Below are positions 40,704 through 49,731 of a DNA stretch of 64,000 nucleotides, one piece after another (position 1 is the stretch's first letter; each line of letters starts with the position of its first letter). This DNA comes from Jaenimonas drosophilae (lineage: Eukaryota; Euglenozoa; Kinetoplastea; Trypanosomatida; Trypanosomatidae): NCBI GenBank assembly GCA_030849065.1, contig JASAON010001656.1, positions 1 to 64,000 of the forward strand, in the 5' to 3' direction. The position numbers and the translations under genes were made by a program. The notes beneath the pieces are model-generated. The model ran no database searches and was not told the DNA's origin. It saw only the letters and a list, made by a program, of their open reading frames with translations.

Positions 40704-42377
40704 ATGGACGTTCCGCACGAGGTTGAAGGCGAGGGCGACGCCAAGCCAGTACCAACGCCTCCCACAAGCTCCTCCACCCCTCACGAGCCGCTGGCCGACG
40801 ACTCGTCCATCGACGCCGCGCACTCCGTCGTGGACGAGGAGCCCAAGCGGCTCCTGAGCCTCTCCAACCTGAAGATCTTGGTGGTGCCCGTTACGTGCGG
40901 GCTGTTTTATGGCTACAACATCGTCTTTGTGGCCGTCTACTACCAGATGCACCTCATGTCGATGGATTGCTCCATGGCCAAGGGCGGCAAGGTGGTGTGC
41001 GAGACCCTCCCCTCCGCCGACTGCCGCTGGTATACCAACAGCAGCAGCGGCGGCTACTGCGGCTGGACCGACGTCACCTGTCGCGTGCTCTACCCGAACT
41101 CTAAAAAGTTCGGCGGCAACGAGGATTCGGCCCGCAGCGGTTGCCTGCAAGACAACCGCTGCACATGGAGCTACGGGGACTCGGAGTGCAAGAACCCTGT
41201 CGGGCTGGACTCACTGCGCTATGCCGTCTTTGCAGTGGCCATGACGATTGGTGGTGTCTTTGGCTCGTGGGCCGGCGGCCCCGTCGTCTCTGCGCTTGGC
41301 TCCAAACTCAGCTTTGTTTGTGCAGGCATCGTCTCCTGCGCATGTTGCCTCATGTACCACGTCGGCATTGGCACCGATGAGTTCTGGGTCATTATTGGCG
41401 CACGTGTTGTTCTCGGCTTCTGCATCGGCATCACCGGTGTTGCCTCTCCTCTCTACGTGGACCAAAACGCCCCAAAGGAGTTCAAGAGGCCGATTGGCTT
41501 CCTCTACATGATCTCAGTGTGCTTCGGCATTCTTCTTGTTTCCATCATGGGTCTGGCGCTTGGCCAGAGTGTGGAGTTCTCGTCGAATGTGGATACGCAC
41601 CTGGTGGCACGACTACAGGGGGTCACCAGCCTATCCTCCGTCATCTCGGTTGGTGTCGTTTGCCTTGGTCTCTTTGTGAAGGAGTCGCGCGTGAACTTCA
41701 ATCGCGATGTTGCCGTGAAGGGTGCGGTGGAGGTCAATCCAGATGAGTACACCTATCGTGAGATGCTCCCGCAGCTGTTGGTTGCCTTCATCATGACCTG
41801 CGCCTACCAACTCACGGGAGCCAACTCCATCACAAGCTACGCGCCGACCATCATGGGCAACCTCGGTCTCGCTCCTCTTGTTGGCACATTTCTAATGATG
41901 CTCGTGTGTTTCTTGTGCTCCATCTCCTCCATTTTGTTGTCCAATCGGGTCAGCTCACGTACCATCTTCCTCACCGGTTCCTTCACGCTCTCCACGATCT
42001 GCGTGTGTCTCTGCGGTATCCCGGTGTATCCAGGCGTGGCATCGGAGGAGGTGAAGAACATCGTAGCCGTCATTGGCACGCTCTCATTTATGGGCGTATT
42101 CCAGCTCTGCCTCGGGCCTTGCTTTTATGTGCTCACGCAAGAGTTGTTTCCCCTCTCTTTTCGACCCAAGGGCGCCTCCTTCACCCAAACCTCGCAGTTC
42201 TTGCTGAACGGCGTTGTCTGTGCCGCATATCCTTTCGCTGCGGAGGGCCTCTCTGGAGGTGCTGCCGGCAACCAAAACAAAGGTCAATCGATCGTCTTCA
42301 TGTCTTTTGGCGTCATTGGATTTGTGTGCTCAACCCTCGAGGCTTTTTTTCTCCATCCGTGGAAGCCAAAGGAGTAG
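40704..42377 (+). CDS. Hexose transporter of the trypanosomatid THT/GT family (MFS sugar porter)
   Basis: A 557-residue protein with an N-terminal acidic tail of about 55 residues and twelve predicted membrane segments. The first external loop is long and Cys-rich (CRWYTNSSSGGYCGW and SGCLQDNRCTWSYGDSEC), a hallmark of kinetoplastid hexose transporters such as THT1. Sugar-porter motifs include ARVVLGFCIGITGVASPLYV after TM4-TM5, TCAYQLTGANSITSYAPTIM in TM7 (family QQxSGxNxxxYY) and ELFPLSFRPKG before TM11 (family ExFPxxxRxxG). It should import glucose or fructose by facilitated diffusion across the plasma membrane. It is the last gene of the plus-strand cluster. Confidence 0.93.
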   Translation: MDVPHEVEGEGDAKPVPTPPTSSSTPHEPLADDSSIDAAHSVVDEEPKRLLSLSNLKILVVPVTCGLFYGYNIVFVAVYYQMHLMSMDCSMAKGGKVVCETLPSADCRWYTNSSSGGYCGWTDVTCRVLYPNSKKFGGNEDSARSGCLQDNRCTWSYGDSECKNPVGLDSLRYAVFAVAMTIGGVFGSWAGGPVVSALGSKLSFVCAGIVSCACCLMYHVGIGTDEFWVIIGARVVLGFCIGITGVASPLYVDQNAPKEFKRPIGFLYMISVCFGILLVSIMGLALGQSVEFSSNVDTHLVARLQGVTSLSSVISVGVVCLGLFVKESRVNFNRDVAVKGAVEVNPDEYTYREMLPQLLVAFIMTCAYQLTGANSITSYAPTIMGNLGLAPLVGTFLMMLVCFLCSISSILLSNRVSSRTIFLTGSFTLSTICVCLCGIPVYPGVASEEVKNIVAVIGTLSFMGVFQLCLGPCFYVLTQELFPLSFRPKGASFTQTSQFLLNGVVCAAYPFAAEGLSGGAAGNQNKGQSIVFMSFGVIGFVCSTLEAFFLHPWKPKE

Positions 42378-43177
42378 CCAAGTTTTTCTATCGACACGGT
42401 GGGGTGGGTGCTGCACTCTGCCAGCCACGGAACCCACCGGTCTGCTTTTCCCTCCCCATCCCCTCTTTCTGTTGTCAACGTGACCCTATCTGCTTGTCCG
42501 TGAGTGAGAGTGATCTCACGGCAAGAGAATATTTCCCGCAAAAGTACCCCACTTGTGTAGACCTATCCACCGCCAGCTGCTATGAGCTGGTTGTGTGGGA
42601 TGGCTTCATGTTTTTTTCTCTCTTAGTGCACTTTCGTTATTTTTCTATGCGTTGCGGTTCTCTGGTCAGCCCCGCATTATCTTCTCTTCCTGTGCTACAC
42701 GATTGGCGCGACCTCTGCCCTACACCAGCAATGCATCAACAGCCATATTCGTCCATCAGGCTCTCAGAGTCTTCTTGATGGACTGTGAGTGAATGGAAAG
42801 TAGATACTTCTCATGATGCGTACGGAGGGTCAGTGCCTCCCACGCACCCTGTTGCCCGCTCACTTTATTAAGAACACATGAATCTGCCCTCCTTCAGATG
42901 TATTGTTTGTTGGTTGCCTAACCCCCTTGGTGCCGGCCTGTTGGTGTTCAAATTGCTTGATGACAATGCTGGTGAGTAATGAAGAGGCAGCCGTTGCCCA
43001 GTAATTAAATGCATAGTCGTTTCGTTGCACGCCCGCACACAATCACTTTGTGCCGACAGTTTTTAGCTGAAGTTTTGTTTCACCCACCGACAATGGCGCG
43101 CAAGCCGCCACCTCTGCACATGCGAACTGCTTCTTTTCCAAAAAGAAAAACACCCCCACTCCACTTTAACAAAAAGT
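42378..43177. other. Start of the convergent strand-switch region
   Basis: This stretch holds the 3' untranslated end of the hexose transporter and no further supported gene. An open frame from 41906 to 42778 in another frame mostly overlaps the transporter and has no coding character. Both flanking gene clusters point toward this region. Confidence 0.55.
43171..43175 (-). terminator. RNA polymerase III terminator of the first tRNA-Arg
   Basis: Five A on the plus strand, i.e. five T on the transcribed sense, directly after the 3' end of the minus-strand tRNA gene. Confidence 0.8.
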
Positions 43178-43249
43178 CATCCGTGACAGGATTCGAACCT
43201 GCAACCCTCTGATCCGTAGTCAGATGCTCTTCCATTGAGCCACACGGAC
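43178..43249 (-). tRNA. tRNA-Arg (anticodon ACG), copy 1
   Basis: Read on the minus strand, 72 bases including the discriminator G fold as a full cloverleaf. The 7-bp acceptor stem has one G-T pair at its end. The D arm is GCTC/GAGC around the loop AATGGAA. The anticodon arm is TCTGA/TCAGA with loop CTACGGA, giving anticodon ACG. The T arm has loop TTCGAAT. A and B box promoter elements are intact. It charges arginine and reads CGN codons after A-to-I editing. It lies 55 bases downstream of the second copy. Confidence 0.97.
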
Positions 43250-43298
43250 ACGTCAATCACACAATACACAGTGAATTTACCCACATGTCTGGGTGGGC

Positions 43299-43303
43299 AA
43301 AAA
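43299..43303 (-). terminator. RNA polymerase III terminator of the second tRNA-Arg
   Basis: Five T in the sense of transcription, one base after the discriminator of tRNA copy 2. Confidence 0.8.
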
Positions 43304-43304
43304 C

Positions 43305-43376
43305 CATCCGTGACAGGATTCGAACCTGCAACCCTCTGATCCGTAGTCAGATGCTCTTCCATTGAGCCACACGGAC
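43305..43376 (-). tRNA. tRNA-Arg (anticodon ACG), copy 2
   Basis: Identical over all 72 bases to the copies at 43178-43249 and 45521-45592: same cloverleaf, anticodon loop CTACGGA and discriminator G. Flanking sequence differs, so the copies are old enough for their spacers to have diverged, or are kept identical by selection or conversion. Confidence 0.97.
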
Positions 43377-43980
43377 TTGTTAACCGACCTTTCTCCTCTG
43401 AAACGTACCTCTTGTGAGAGTTTTGCTTTCCGGCGCGTTCTTTCGCAGTGGCGGGGGGATGCGGGCGTCACGCTAAGCTGTGCGGATTATGTAGCGCGGG
43501 GGAAGAATGCAATAATTCAGCTGGACTGCTGAGCACGTTGCGCTCACTGTTCTACGCAGATCACATTGCCTCACTATCGTTCGGTTCCTTTGGCTGTGGC
43601 TATGCCTCCTCCTTTTGGGAAAGGGGGCGGCATTCATCATGAATGTTCTTAATGGCTGAAAACAATGAATAGGGCTCTTTTTTTGTTGCAGTTTGGTTGC
43701 CGCCGTTTGGCCCTGTATAGGGTTGGGCGGGGGTTTTTACAGGTTCCGACATCGTTTGTTAGTGGAAAGAAAGGAAAATCATTGTGGCCTAGACTTTTCA
43801 GTGGTAGAAGTATAGGGTGGTTGGCGGGCGTGAAAAATTTGTTTTCTCCAACCTAAGAGAAAGTGCGAACTTGGCTGCGTGTAAGGGAAATGGGGGTCAG
43901 GTGTGTTTTTTCTCAGGTGTTGGTAGGCATATTTCCATTTCCATTGTTCCCACCCCTTCCAAAAACCACACGATCGTAGT
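43377..43980. other. Strand-switch sequence upstream of tRNA copy 2
   Basis: No protein gene seen. A T7 run at 43678-43684 on the plus strand could end an RNA polymerase III transcript that begins upstream of tRNA copy 2 in the divergent direction, as for 7SL further on. I could not match the sequence between about 43440 and 43677 to a known small RNA, so I do not call one. Confidence 0.4.
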
Positions 43981-45250
43981 GAAACCCGATCGCTTCATCT
44001 CGATTCAGTATATCACGGGCCGGCAGACGCATGCGCACCCAACGCCAACAAACATACTTTCGCGCACCCCACCGCCGCGAAACGCGTTCCATTGCTATGC
44101 ATCTCCAGCAAACACAAGCGCAGCACAAACATAGGCGTGCTGGGATGGGTTTTGCGCGCGCTGCATTCGCGCCTCGCCCCTTGGGGGCCCCCGCCGGTTT
44201 TGCAGCTGGGACGCCCCCCCCCGCCAAATCCAACCGGTCCCCCCTCGCGCTTTATGTTAGTGCAAACATTTGTATGTATGTATCGTCCATTTCGCTATGC
44301 GCGTTGCGGGGGGGGGGGCATGGGGGCAATGGAAATGTTGCGGGGGCCGGTTTTGGGGGGTCGGGGTCGCCCGCGCCTTCCCCCCCCCCCCGGTTTGGCA
44401 AATCAATTTTTTTTACTGGAGGGGGGGGGGCGTGCGTTTGCGCGGCCAATTGAACGGCGTCACGCCTGGCCGGCCGGGGGGGGGGTCCCGCTTATTCTTT
44501 TAACGGCGGGGCCCCCGTCAATTTGGCAGCGTGCGCTGTTTAAGCGCATGCTGCGGGGACGAATCCCCCCCCCCCATCGCGCGGAATAAAATCGCCCCCC
44601 CCCCCCCGAACCCTTGCGGTTTGGCTTGTTGGCGCCACTTGTCCAATTGGTCACGATTTGACTTCAAGGGGGGGATTCTGCGCGCCACGTTTGATATTAT
44701 GTTAAAAATGGAAGCCCCCCGCGCGCCGACCTTGTTCCCCCCCTCTTATTTTGAGCGCCGCGCGCGCTTGTTTGGCGGCGGTGCTTGACGAGAGGACTGG
44801 ATTTGCACGATGCGTTCGCATGTCGTTGACTGTTTCCTGGAAGCTCAACATGCGTTTATTTCTTATTTATATCTGGATTTGGCATGTGTGGCCGTGCGTA
44901 TTTTTGGGTTCCCCCCCCCCGCGCCACCGAGGGCCCCGGGGGCAACTTGCGGAAGAGGATGGCCGCCCCGTTCCATTCAATTGTTATAGAATACGGCCTT
45001 TTAATACTCGCGGTTTCCTTAATTCTGCTGGTAGAAATGTATTCGCGAATTCGTTGATGCGCCGTGGGGCTGATTCCCCCCCCTCCCCCCCGGCGGCTGC
45101 TTGGGGTTTTGGTTTTCCAAACTGGCGCCTGTCCTGTGCGCGTGCTGGGGGTGGTGGTGCGAGCGGTGCAAGTGTGTCCGTTGGTTCTTCTTTTTCTTTG
45201 CGTGCCCATGGATTTTCTGCATGTAGCCCCACCTCCACCCCGCGCTAAAA
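43980..45250. other. G/C-homopolymer-rich stretch within the convergent strand-switch region
   Basis: Composition is unlike the flanking genes. Runs of 8-15 G or C occur on both strands, for example G near 44308-44318 and 44477-44486 and C near 44380-44391, 44567-44576 and 44596-44610. Open frames here encode only Gly/Pro/Arg-rich low complexity. The style matches the left end of the window (about 480-3110). It sits where two transcription units meet and could mark termination, possibly through G-quadruplexes, but an assembly artefact is also possible. Confidence 0.5.
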
Positions 45251-45513
45251 AACAATAATATAGAAACCCTCAAAAGCAGATATACCCCTCCCAGCCTGGC
45301 CATTCTCCGGGGCGGCGTTGGGTTGGGGCCGAAGAGGGTCGATTGATGGCCGTCATTGTTGGAGTTGGCCGAAACATTCAGGAGGTTGCAATTATAATTG
45401 TAGATACGCAGTGTGAGTTTTTTTGGGTTTGAAATGAAGCGTTTCATATGAAATGTTTAACTGTTTCCATGCGGGGCATGTTTGGATCAGAGTCAAAAAA
45501 ATTAGGAGCGGGC

Positions 45514-45520
45514 AAAAAAA
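45514..45520 (-). terminator. RNA polymerase III terminator of the third tRNA-Arg
   Basis: Seven T in the sense of transcription, directly after the discriminator of tRNA copy 3. Confidence 0.82.
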
Positions 45521-45592
45521 CATCCGTGACAGGATTCGAACCTGCAACCCTCTGATCCGTAGTCAGATGCTCTTCCATTGAGCCACACGGAC
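45521..45592 (-). tRNA. tRNA-Arg (anticodon ACG), copy 3, divergent from 7SL RNA
   Basis: A third identical copy, with complete cloverleaf and anticodon ACG. It points away from the 7SL RNA gene; the two 5' ends are about 95 bases apart. In trypanosomes, 7SL, U6 and other small RNA genes need the A and B boxes of a divergent tRNA gene about 95-100 bases upstream, so this tRNA probably also serves as the 7SL promoter. Confidence 0.97.
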
Positions 45593-45687
45593 AACGAGCT
45601 GAAGTTTGTGTCGTAAAATAAATGTTTACATTCTAAGATGAACAAATAAGCACGGGAAAGTATTAGTATCATTCTTGAAATACTAGT

Positions 45688-45957
45688 TGGCCGGAGCCTT
45701 GCTCTGTAACCTTCGGGGGCCGTCAAAGCTTAGCGGGAATTGTTTGGATCAGTGAGGGTGTCCGCTGCGTTGACTTGGTGCCCTGCTTGGCCGTGTGTCG
45801 GTGGTCAAGGTCCCCTGTAGAGGGGTCTGAGTCTGCCGTTAAAGCGGAGGCAATGGGTCAGGCCGGAAACGGAGCAGCCCACCTTGCGCACGTCTGCCGT
45901 TGCAGAAACACACCGAGGAGCATGTCAGCACTCGAGCCCCAAACGTTGTCGCGAGGC
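45688..45957 (+). ncRNA. 7SL RNA (signal recognition particle RNA)
   Basis: This is the RNA scaffold of the signal recognition particle, which targets secretory ribosomes to the ER. The S-domain hairpin (helix 8) is unmistakable at 45855-45880: GGTCAGG, then CCG-GAAA-CGG (a GNRA tetraloop), then AGCAGCC. This is the most conserved piece of SRP RNA and the SRP54 binding site. The 5' Alu domain shows the conserved TGTAA at 45705-45709. A T7 run follows at 45958. The implied length of about 270 bases agrees with kinetoplastid 7SL RNAs (about 270-280). The 3' end is set by the T run; the 5' end is estimated from the distance to TGTAA and may be off by about 10 bases. Confidence 0.93.
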
Positions 45958-45964
45958 TTTTTTT
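45958..45964 (+). terminator. RNA polymerase III terminator of 7SL RNA
   Basis: A run of seven T on the plus strand ends the 7SL RNA gene. The next minus-strand protein gene stops about 100 bases further on. Confidence 0.8.
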
Positions 45965-46062
45965 GATGAGAGAGGGGAGGGGGGGGGGTTCAAAGTTGGT
46001 GCATGTGTGGTGTTGGCGGTGTTGTGTATCAAGTCGTATGTGTAATGTAGATACGGGTGCCT

Positions 46063-47298
46063 TCATGATGCCGTCTCCGCCTCTTCTTCGCGCGGCAAAA
46101 CGTTTGGGTGAAAGGCAAATGAGGACAAAATGTCGTGCTGCGCAACGGTCATTTTTCCGTGGAACTGCCGCGGTGTGATGTGGAAGTAGTACAAGTCGTA
46201 CAGCGAAAACTTTGTGATAACGACTCCTGCTGCTAGAAACAGCAACACATGGGTGCTGACGCCGCACCAACGGAGCACCTGTGGGAGCATAGGCAAGGTC
46301 ATCAACATGTTGACAAGTGCCCGGATCGAGAGGAGGAGGTAAAGCGGAATAGTCCACGCCAAGATGAGGTGAAGCCGAAAGAGAATGTGAGACGGCTCGC
46401 GCCGCAAATAGCCATCCACGTGCTCATACCTGCTAACTGCCAAGCAGAGTTCGTCCCCCGTCATGGCCGCACCGCGCTGAACGCTGTCCCACGTGTCAAA
46501 GCAGTCATTTCCAGTAAAGATCCATGTGCACGCAAAGCACAAGAGACTCACCTGAAGCAGAGCAGGGATGACTGATGCGAGGGCATCTCTGAAGTACTCC
46601 AGCGCATACCATGCCATCTTCCTGCTCCACGTGTTTGCAACAAAGGGCCAAAAACAGCGGGATGATGGAAACAGGACATACCAACGATCCTTGGGACTCC
46701 CAGACCCCACGTGGCACTCTACAGTTTCCGACGAATTAGTGCGTGAAATGAGTGCCAAAATTTGCTCATCCAGCTGCGGGTCGGCCTCCATCAAATGCGT
46801 TGTTTCGCTGGAGTAGAGGGCCTCCCATCCACGAAGTTGCCGCAGTTTTGAGTGTTGAATGACAATGTGGCGGTAAAGGCGCTCGACGCGCTGTACGTCG
46901 GAGTAGAGCCACTCTCGGTTTTGAAGAGAGATCATCTTCCGCAGCTGTTTGGAAGCTGCTGACAAATTGATATCCTCGGAGGGGGGTTGATCCTGGATCA
47001 TCTCCATCGCAGTCTGTGCAGGGGGTGGTGTGGTGATAGTGGTACCTGTCAGATTGGCCAAGACCTCCTCAAGGAAGTGGACGTACTCGTTGTGGCAACC
47101 TCTGCCAAACTTCTTGCACGGAGTGTGCGTGCCAAGGTGCCGCGGGGGCTCTGGTAGCTGTGGCAAATGATGATCTTCCAACAGCGTTCGGCGTAACTCG
47201 CTAACCTTCTCGTCAATGCTGCACAATGCGGGGAGGCTTAGAAGCACAGTCGATACAACAAGAAGGATGGCAATCGTCCCTCGCTGGAGCTGCCTCAT
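46063..47298 (-). CDS. Membrane protein with signal peptide and C-terminal membrane segments, unrecognised
   Basis: A 411-residue protein, last of the minus-strand cluster. Residues about 8-27 (IAILLVVSTVLLSLPALCSI) are a signal peptide or signal anchor. A luminal or external part of about 215 residues follows, with Cys residues and possible N-glycosylation sites (NLT, NLS, NSS). Then come three to four membrane segments at about 235-255 (VIPALLQVSLLCFACTWIFT), 310-335 (LHLILAWTIPLYLLLSIRAL) and 350-370 (VSTHVLLFLAAGVVITKFSL), and a short acidic tail. I recognise no family. The open frame extends to 47355 but only from TTG; ATG 47298 is the first ATG. It shows no clear similarity to the large paralogues further on. 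Confidence 0.75.
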   Translation of the reverse strand: MRQLQRGTIAILLVVSTVLLSLPALCSIDEKVSELRRTLLEDHHLPQLPEPPRHLGTHTPCKKFGRGCHNEYVHFLEEVLANLTGTTITTPPPAQTAMEMIQDQPPSEDINLSAASKQLRKMISLQNREWLYSDVQRVERLYRHIVIQHSKLRQLRGWEALYSSETTHLMEADPQLDEQILALISRTNSSETVECHVGSGSPKDRWYVLFPSSRCFWPFVANTWSRKMAWYALEYFRDALASVIPALLQVSLLCFACTWIFTGNDCFDTWDSVQRGAAMTGDELCLAVSRYEHVDGYLRREPSHILFRLHLILAWTIPLYLLLSIRALVNMLMTLPMLPQVLRWCGVSTHVLLFLAAGVVITKFSLYDLYYFHITPRQFHGKMTVAQHDILSSFAFHPNVLPREEEAETAS

Positions 47299-47685
47299 GT
47301 TGCTACCGTTGACCGCTTGTGTCGGCAGTGTTCTGTGCTTCCTGAAAGTGAGCAATTATGGAGGATAAAGCAGAAAAATAAAAGAAAAAAAACAAGCAGA
47401 AAGTTTTCACTCGCTCATCAACCGCCCTCGTTGGCAACGGTGTTCCAATGCATCCACGTCCATGCCGGTGGTGAGCAACGCCGAGTTCGGCTTACGATTG
47501 TTATCCATGCGACTCCACTCTCTCGCGCATTCATGTGCTGTGGACCAAACGGAAACAACGAAGATATACAACAAAAAAAATTCAAAAGTATGGAAGACGG
47601 TTGCGGCGCTAGTGAAGAGAGGGAGAGAAGGTAGGAGTAGTCAGTCGTCATAACGTGGACCATCGCCTGTGCCATGATGCCATCT
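47299..47685. other. Intergenic region
   Basis: No gene seen. On the minus strand it contains the 3' untranslated end of dipeptidyl peptidase III and T/C-rich sequence (complement of 47375-47400) suitable as the splice signal for the 411-residue membrane protein. Confidence 0.5.
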
Positions 47686-49731
47686 TTATAGTGGGAAGTC
47701 CTTGTGGCGCGCCAGGAAGGAGGCCACGACGCCGTCCACAGAGCCCGGGAACTCCTCCACCTCCACGTCGTTGGAGGAGGTGAGGGTGGTGTGGGCCTGC
47801 ACGAACTGCTTTCGTGGCTTGCGCTTCTCCATAATGACCTCGCGGTACTTGGCAAACTGCGCATCCACGGAGGTGAGGCGCTCGTAGTAGGCCGCGCCGC
47901 GCTTCACATCGGCCACCGACTTGTTGACGCTCAGATTCAGAAGCAAATCGCCAATGGCGGCAACACCGTCGGTGGCGATGCGGTCTCCGTCAATGGTGAT
48001 GAGGAGGCCCTCCGTCTTGTCCTCGGTGATGTGCACGACGGGGTTGGGGGCGGTGAGGAGGGCCTGCAGGATGCAGAAGCGTGCGCGCATGTGTGCCTGC
48101 CGCCACTGCTGCGTCTCGGGAGTGTAGAACTCCAGTCCCAGCAAGCCAGCTCGAACCATGTTCAGCCAGCAAACGAAGATGGTGTTCTTCTGCTCTTCCT
48201 CACCCGTGATCTTGAAGACCTGAAGCAGGTCGGCATGCACGCAGAGATAGAGGGCGGTGGCCTCGGCGCGGCACTCCTCATAGCTGCTGCCCAGTCCACC
48301 AAAGACACTGCCGTAGGTTTCGCCGGGCTTGTACCATGTTGCCACAGCCTTGCCGGAGAGGGGGTCGATGATGGAGCGATCAAAGTTAAAGCTGCCGTCC
48401 TCCTTCTCGGCGAGCAGCTTGCCCGTTCCGTGGCCGAGGAGCTCGTGGACGCCCACATTCACCGACATGGCGTTGATGAAAGAGCTCTTGTAGAGGGCCC
48501 AGTCCTTCTCGGTGAGGTGGCTGAGCTTGTCGTTGAAGTTGATGGCGCTCACAACGTTGGCGAGGTACACGTTCTTGAAGCCGTGGTCCTGGCGGATGTC
48601 ATCGTAGTTGGGGATGCAGATGCCAGACGGAATGCCGCTGGAGGCAAAGCCCAGCACCTCCAGGCTCGTGAAGTCGGGGCTCGAAAAGACATCCTTTTCA
48701 AAGTTGCGGCCCCACGGCAGCCTCGTAATGAAGGCCTCGGCGCCGGCCACCAAGTCGGCGTACTTGCGCGACTGATCCTTGTTGACGACAGCCACAAACC
48801 CTTCCCACTCCGCCCGCACACCAGAGGGGTCTCGGTAGGACTCAATGAAGCCGAGGTTGGTCTCCACGACGGGCCCCACGTCCTTCACCCACTCCTTCTG
48901 CGAATCCTTGTGGGCGTTGACGTCGCCGCACTGGAAGTGGCGGATGTAGTGGTCCACCATGCGCTCCTGCGTGGGGTTCTCGACGTGCGGGCGGGCCAAG
49001 CGGAGGTGCTCCACGACGCGTGCCAAGTCTTCCTTGTACTCCCCGTAGGCAAGACGGATGTGGCGGCCCTTGAAGGTCTCATCCGCTGTCTTGCGCTCCT
49101 CGATGCTCGCGACGCGAATAGTGAGGGAGCCGTCTGCCTCCTTCCAGACACGTGTGTTGATGCCATTCATTTGTTTGCTGGTGAGGAACTCATTGGCTAG
49201 CACAGCATCCTCGGCGCTGATATTGCTGCTGTAGTAGGCGGTGCATCCCGTCGGAGGGTAGTCGAGGGCGAGCTCCGCGGGGCTGAGGTCGTAGATGGAC
49301 TGGAGCATTGCCTCGTCGAGGCCAGCGTTGGGGGCGGCGGCACGCACAATGGTAGCGAAGACCTCACGTGAGCACGCCGGCACAAACTTGCTGTCGCCGA
49401 AGCTGAGATAATTGCCCATGTTGGTGTAGAAGAGGGCGAAGTACTCCAGAAACTGAAGCACGTCGTCCTCCGCCACGCCAGCAGCAGCGGCCTTCGTCCT
49501 GAGCTCCGCCAAGGGCTGTGCGCTGAAGACTTGGTAGAAGACGCGGAGAAGCGGGCGGGCGACGCGGCTGAGTTGCTCGGCAACAATAGGCACGCCGCAC
49601 CACGAGGCGGCCATCATGTGGTGGGCGTAGAGCTTCTGCTGCTTCGTCAGGTCCTTGAAGGCGGCGGCGATGGGGAGAGGGCAGTAGGGGATGGCCCGAG
49701 GGGTAACGTGGAGCGCATGAACGGAGGACAT
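47686..49731 (-). CDS. DPP3: Dipeptidyl peptidase III (M49 metallopeptidase)
   Basis: A 681-residue zinc peptidase. The M49 zinc motif HELLGH is in VGVHELLGHGTGKLL at about residue 425, and the second motif EECRAEA (third zinc ligand) at about residue 485. Other family stretches are YEAFSR-like N-terminal helices, GNYLSFGDSKFVP and SGIPSGICIPNYDDIRQDHG. It removes dipeptides from the N-terminus of short peptides, usually in the cytosol. The length is close to human DPP3 (about 740). The frame is open to 50019, but the extra 96 residues cross a pyrimidine-rich stretch (Phe/Leu/Ser), and ATG 49731 starts a normal cytosolic N-terminus, so I use it. Confidence 0.94.
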   Translation of the reverse strand: MSSVHALHVTPRAIPYCPLPIAAAFKDLTKQQKLYAHHMMAASWCGVPIVAEQLSRVARPLLRVFYQVFSAQPLAELRTKAAAAGVAEDDVLQFLEYFALFYTNMGNYLSFGDSKFVPACSREVFATIVRAAAPNAGLDEAMLQSIYDLSPAELALDYPPTGCTAYYSSNISAEDAVLANEFLTSKQMNGINTRVWKEADGSLTIRVASIEERKTADETFKGRHIRLAYGEYKEDLARVVEHLRLARPHVENPTQERMVDHYIRHFQCGDVNAHKDSQKEWVKDVGPVVETNLGFIESYRDPSGVRAEWEGFVAVVNKDQSRKYADLVAGAEAFITRLPWGRNFEKDVFSSPDFTSLEVLGFASSGIPSGICIPNYDDIRQDHGFKNVYLANVVSAINFNDKLSHLTEKDWALYKSSFINAMSVNVGVHELLGHGTGKLLAEKEDGSFNFDRSIIDPLSGKAVATWYKPGETYGSVFGGLGSSYEECRAEATALYLCVHADLLQVFKITGEEEQKNTIFVCWLNMVRAGLLGLEFYTPETQQWRQAHMRARFCILQALLTAPNPVVHITEDKTEGLLITIDGDRIATDGVAAIGDLLLNLSVNKSVADVKRGAAYYERLTSVDAQFAKYREVIMEKRKPRKQFVQAHTTLTSSNDVEVEEFPGSVDGVVASFLARHKDFPL

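Noticed and set aside
41906..42778. 290-codon open frame at the end of the hexose transporter
   Set aside because: It overlaps the transporter in another frame and continues into its 3' untranslated region without any recognisable content.
43177..43471. Short minus-strand frames with repeated VWLNGRASDYGSEGCRFESC
   Set aside because: This peptide is the translation of the tRNA-Arg genes, a well-known artefact, not protein.
44031..45248. Open frames of 100-165 codons in the strand-switch G/C block
   Set aside because: Same low-complexity composition as above, no conserved content, on both strands at once.
47704..49200. 498-codon plus-strand open frame opposite dipeptidyl peptidase III
   Set aside because: It mirrors the DPP III coding sequence, which carries the HELLGH motif; the plus frame is Val/Leu/Gly-rich antisense noise.
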